Assembly: GCA_964412785.1 (NCBI GenBank)
Contig: CAYPQD010000002.1
Coordinates: 1-64,000 of the forward strand
DNA: 64,000 nucleotides
Direction: 5' to 3'
DNA from: UBA5336 sp964412785
GTDB lineage: Bacteria > Pseudomonadota > Alphaproteobacteria > Caulobacterales > Hyphomonadaceae
Shown here piece by piece: positions 61,017-64,000 of this stretch. How positions within the stretch are numbered: position 1 is the stretch's first letter; each line of letters begins with the position of its first letter. The notes below the pieces were generated by a model, which was not told where the DNA came from, ran no database searches, and saw nothing but the letters and a program-made list of their open reading frames with translations. The translations under genes were made by a program, and so were the position numbers.

Positions 61017-62486
61017 ATGGCCTTTGGGAAACGCAGAGCCGGCGCACAGGCGACCGCGCGCCCCGCGCCTCAGTCCGAGGGCGCCGCAGCGGCCCCACTG
61101 CCGGGAGCGTCTGCGCTGGACATGGCGGCCGCGCGTGCGGCCGAGCCGGTCCTGTTGAAGCCACCGCCGGAGATCCCGGAGGAAAAGGTCAAGAAGGTCG
61201 ATCAGCGTACTGAAGAGTACTACAAGACCAAGATGACGATCTTCAATGCGCTGATCGATACTATCGATCTGTCGCAGCTGGCGCAGCTTGACCCGGAGAG
61301 CGCGCGCGAGGAAATCCGCGATATTGTCGTGGAGATCGTTTCTATCAAAAACGTCGTCATGTCGATCTCCGAGCAGGAACAGCTGCTCGATGACATCTGC
61401 AATGACGTCCTCGGCTATGGCCCGCTTGAGCCGCTGCTGGCGCGCGACGACATTGCCGATATCATGGTGAACGGTGCCGACACCTGTTACATCGAAGTCA
61501 AGGGCAAGATCGAGCGGACCAATATCCGCTTCCGCGACAACGCCCAGCTGATGAACATCTGCCAGCGTATCGTCAGCCAGGTCGGCCGCCGGGTCGATGA
61601 AAGCTCGCCGATCTGTGACGCGCGCCTGCTCGATGGCTCGCGGGTCAACGTGATTGCCCCGCCGCTGGCGCTTGACGGCCCGACGCTCACCATCCGGAAG
61701 TTCAAGAAGGACAAGCTGCGGCTGAGCGACCTTGTCAATTTCGGCTCGGTCTCAGAGCCCGGCGCGGAGCTGTTGCGGATCATCGGCAATTGCCGCTGCA
61801 ATGTCCTGATCTCTGGCGGTACCGGCTCGGGCAAGACGACACTGCTCAACTGCCTGACGGCCTTCATCGATCCGGGCGAGCGTGTCGTCACCTGCGAGGA
61901 CTCAGCGGAACTGCAGCTGCAGCAGCCGCACGTGGTGCGCCTTGAGACGCGCCCGCCGAATATCGAGGGCTCCGGCGCGATCACGATGCGCGACCTCGTC
62001 AAGAACTGCCTGCGGATGCGCCCTGAACGGATCATTGTCGGCGAGGTCCGCGGCCCGGAGGCGTTCGACCTGCTTCAGGCGATGAACACCGGTCACGACG
62101 GCTCGATGGGCACGCTGCACGCCAACACGCCGCGCGAGGCGCTGAGCCGGGTGGAATCGATGATCACAATGGGCGGTTTCACCCTGCCTGCGAAGACCAT
62201 CCGGGAGATGATTGTCGGCTCGATCGACGTCGTCGTACAGGCCTCGCGCCTGCGCGACGGCTCGCGCAAGATCATGTGCGTCACCGAAGTCATGGGCCTT
62301 GAAGGTGACACCATCGTCCTGCAGGACGTGATGAAGTACGAGATGGACAGCGACAATGGCGATGGCAAGATAAGAGGCCGCCATCGCGGCACCGGCATCG
62401 GCCGGCCGCGCTTCTGGGAACGCGCATCCTATTTCGGTCTGGAGAAGGACCTGGCCAAGGCGCTTGATGCGCTGGAGGCGCAATGA
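61017..62486 (+). CDS. cpaF: Pilus assembly ATPase CpaF/TadA
   Basis: A 489-residue secretion ATPase that powers both extension and retraction of the Tad pilus. After a disordered N-terminus come DIADIMVNGADTCYIEV, the Walker A SGGTGSGKTTLLN with K273, TCEDSAELQLQQPHVVRLE (Asp box), MRPERIIVGEVRGPEA (Walker B) and GHDGSMGTLHANTPREAL (His box). It is followed directly by tadB, whose ATG overlaps its stop by 4 nt. Confidence 0.96.
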   Translation: MAFGKRRAGAQATARPAPQSEGAAAAPLPGASALDMAAARAAEPVLLKPPPEIPEEKVKKVDQRTEEYYKTKMTIFNALIDTIDLSQLAQLDPESAREEIRDIVVEIVSIKNVVMSISEQEQLLDDICNDVLGYGPLEPLLARDDIADIMVNGADTCYIEVKGKIERTNIRFRDNAQLMNICQRIVSQVGRRVDESSPICDARLLDGSRVNVIAPPLALDGPTLTIRKFKKDKLRLSDLVNFGSVSEPGAELLRIIGNCRCNVLISGGTGSGKTTLLNCLTAFIDPGERVVTCEDSAELQLQQPHVVRLETRPPNIEGSGAITMRDLVKNCLRMRPERIIVGEVRGPEAFDLLQAMNTGHDGSMGTLHANTPREALSRVESMITMGGFTLPAKTIREMIVGSIDVVVQASRLRDGSRKIMCVTEVMGLEGDTIVLQDVMKYEMDSDNGDGKIRGRHRGTGIGRPRFWERASYFGLEKDLAKALDALEAQ

Positions 62487-63511
62487 TGGACCAGCAACAC
62501 ATGCTGCTTTACGGGCTGGCGGGGTTGGCCTTCCTGGCGGTGGCCGGGATCGGGTTTGCCTTCACCGGCAGCGGTGAGAACGCGTCCGCGGCCCGGCGCG
62601 CGCGCCAGTACCAGACCCGCCACAAGACCGCAGCGAGCAAGCGGGCCCGCGAGGACACCAGCAACCGGCGGCGCCAGACCCAGCAGATGCTGTCGACCCT
62701 GCGCAAGGACAACAAGCGCCGCGCGCTGATGCCGCGCGACCTGTCCACCAGGCTGCAGCAGGCCGGCCTCGACGTGCCGGTACCGATGTTCTGGGCGTTC
62801 TGCATCGTTCTTGGCGTCTCCATGGGCGTGCTTGTCTACATGTCCGGCGCCGATGGCATGACCATTCGCGGCGTCGAGCTGCGCTCGCGCCCGGCCATCA
62901 TCGGCGCGGCGGTGTTTGCCGGCATTATCGGCATGCCGCGCTGGCTGCTCGGCATGCTGGCCAAGATGCGGGCGAAAAAATTGCTCAACCAGTTCGCCGA
63001 CGCCATCGACATCATCGTTCGGGGCGTGAAGTCCGGCCTGCCACTGAACGAGTGCCTGCGGATCATCGCCCGCGAGAGCCCGGCACCGCTCGGCCCGGAA
63101 GTACGCCAGCTCACTGACAATCTGCAGATGGGCAACACGCTGGATCAAGCGCTGCGCAAGTTCCACCTGCGGGTGCCGCTGTCGGAGGTGAACTTCTTCG
63201 CCATCGTCCTGACCATCCAGTCCAAGTCGGGCGGCAACCTTTCAGAAGCGCTCGGCAACCTCTCTGCCGTCATCCGCTCACGGAAGATGATGCGCGAGAA
63301 GATCAAGGCGCTGTCGTCTGAAGCCAAGGCCTCCGCATTGATCATCGGCTGCCTGCCCTTTGCCGTGTCGGGCATGCTGTTCGTGACCTCGCCCGACTAC
63401 ATCAACCTGCTGTTCACCACGCCGACCGGCCACGTCATCCTCGCCATGGGCGCAGGGCTGATGTTTGTCGGCGTCACCGTGATGCGCAAGATGATCAGTT
63501 TCGACATCTAG
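62483..63511 (+). CDS. tadB: Inner-membrane platform protein TadB
   Basis: A 342-residue T2SSF-type membrane protein, one half of the Tad platform that couples CpaF motion to pilin polymerisation. One TM helix at the N-terminus, a basic linker (ARRARQYQTRHKTAASKRAR), two helices near 90-150, the cytoplasmic T2SSF domain (FADAIDIIVRGVKSGLPLNE and SKSGGNLSEALGNLSAVIRSR) and further helices near 285-330. It starts by 4-nt overlap with cpaF. Confidence 0.94.
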   Translation: MMDQQHMLLYGLAGLAFLAVAGIGFAFTGSGENASAARRARQYQTRHKTAASKRAREDTSNRRRQTQQMLSTLRKDNKRRALMPRDLSTRLQQAGLDVPVPMFWAFCIVLGVSMGVLVYMSGADGMTIRGVELRSRPAIIGAAVFAGIIGMPRWLLGMLAKMRAKKLLNQFADAIDIIVRGVKSGLPLNECLRIIARESPAPLGPEVRQLTDNLQMGNTLDQALRKFHLRVPLSEVNFFAIVLTIQSKSGGNLSEALGNLSAVIRSRKMMREKIKALSSEAKASALIIGCLPFAVSGMLFVTSPDYINLLFTTPTGHVILAMGAGLMFVGVTVMRKMISFDI

Positions 63512-63526
63512 GGGAGGGGCCGCAGC

Positions 63527-64000
63527 ATGTTGGACGTCACCGCCATTTCACAGGCCCTTACCAGCCCGGCGACCGTGGCGTCGATGCTGGCGGCGCTGGC
63601 GGCGTTCGCCACCGTGACGTCGGTCATGCTGCCGGCCCTGCGCGGCGACAAGCTGGAAGCGCGCCTCAAGGCGGTCGCCGACCGGCGCGAACAGCTGCGC
63701 AAGCAGAACCGTGCCGCGCTGGAGCCGCAGGCGAGGCTGCGCCGGGAGTCGAAGGGCTTCATGAGCGACATTTCCAAGCGGCTGCAATTGCAGAAGCTGC
63801 TTGAGGACCCGAATGTCGAGACCATGCTCACCAAGGCTGGCCTGCGTGGGCCGGGGCCGCTGGCGGCGTTCTATTTCGGCCGGTTCTCCATGCCCTTCGT
63901 GTTTGCCGCGCTGGTGTTCTTCTACATATTCTTCGTCAATGACTTCGGCCTGCAGCCGATTGCCAAGTATGGCATGCTGATCGTCGGGGCGGGTGCGGGC
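63527..64000 (+). CDS. tadC: Inner-membrane platform protein TadC (partial)
   Basis: The first 158 codons of tadC, cut off by the window end. It begins MLDVTAISQALTSPATV with a TM helix near 15-38, continues with a basic cytoplasmic part (RREQLRKQNRAALEPQ, SDISKRLQLQKLLEDPN), the family-like MLTKAGLRGPGPLAAFYFGRF, and two hydrophobic segments near 120-158. TadC pairs with TadB in the pilus platform. GGGGAGG precedes the ATG, 15 bp behind tadB. Confidence 0.92.
   Translation, partial: MLDVTAISQALTSPATVASMLAALAAFATVTSVMLPALRGDKLEARLKAVADRREQLRKQNRAALEPQARLRRESKGFMSDISKRLQLQKLLEDPNVETMLTKAGLRGPGPLAAFYFGRFSMPFVFAALVFFYIFFVNDFGLQPIAKYGMLIVGAGAG

Overview
This 64 kb window is GC-rich, densely coded chromosomal DNA from an alphaproteobacterium. 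The cpa/tad pilus cluster, an aa3 oxidase subunit IV, a Cys-free L31, a hisS-hisZ-hisG operon and a secA/ppiC/argJ/mutT neighbourhood suggest a Caulobacterales/Maricaulales (Hyphomonadaceae-like) marine or aquatic heterotroph. This is inferred from gene content and order; no rRNA or tRNA gene is visible.

Layout. 1-620: a dispersed repeat and what looks like a decayed katG start. 620-5815: argD, then the hisS-hisZ-hisG operon, both on the minus strand. 5953-9932: a small exported protein, a MarR / response regulator / histidine kinase operon, and a divergent branched-chain aminotransferase. 10074-19332: three plus-strand genes for exported DUF11-type repeat proteins, the last a 1,930-residue protein joining these modules to a probable outer-membrane beta-barrel. 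19512-24189: 1-Cys peroxiredoxin, SixA-like phosphatase, and a photolyase/DUF2256/renalase-like group. 24242-29128: a membrane glycosyltransferase and a pair of acyl-CoA dehydrogenases. 29201-35000: COX IV, comF-grxC-DUF1178, an NDUFAF5/BioC-like methyltransferase, and ppiC-argJ-mutT followed by an orphan Flp pilin. 35065-45196: secA, acyltransferase, lone receiver protein, rhomboid, ZapE, PTPS-related membrane protein, L31, dnaJ. 45284-53977: TetR divergent from a bicarbonate module (beta-carbonic anhydrase, SbtA, SbtB), M3 peptidase, HabA-like protein, Sel1 protein, SDR, nuclease. 54019-64000: the Tad pilus locus, with tadE/tadG divergent from pilA-cpaABCDEF-tadB-tadC, and tadC cut by the window end.

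Two features stand out. One is a family of about 115-bp dispersed repeats (six locations, one a half copy) with ATACCAA/TTGGTAT termini and internal hairpins, usually right behind gene ends. In two genes the repeat appears to supply the stop codon. The other is the DUF11/beta-barrel locus, a candidate for a poorly described cell-surface system. Many genes overlap their upstream neighbour by 4 nt (ATGA or GTGA), indicating translationally coupled operons.
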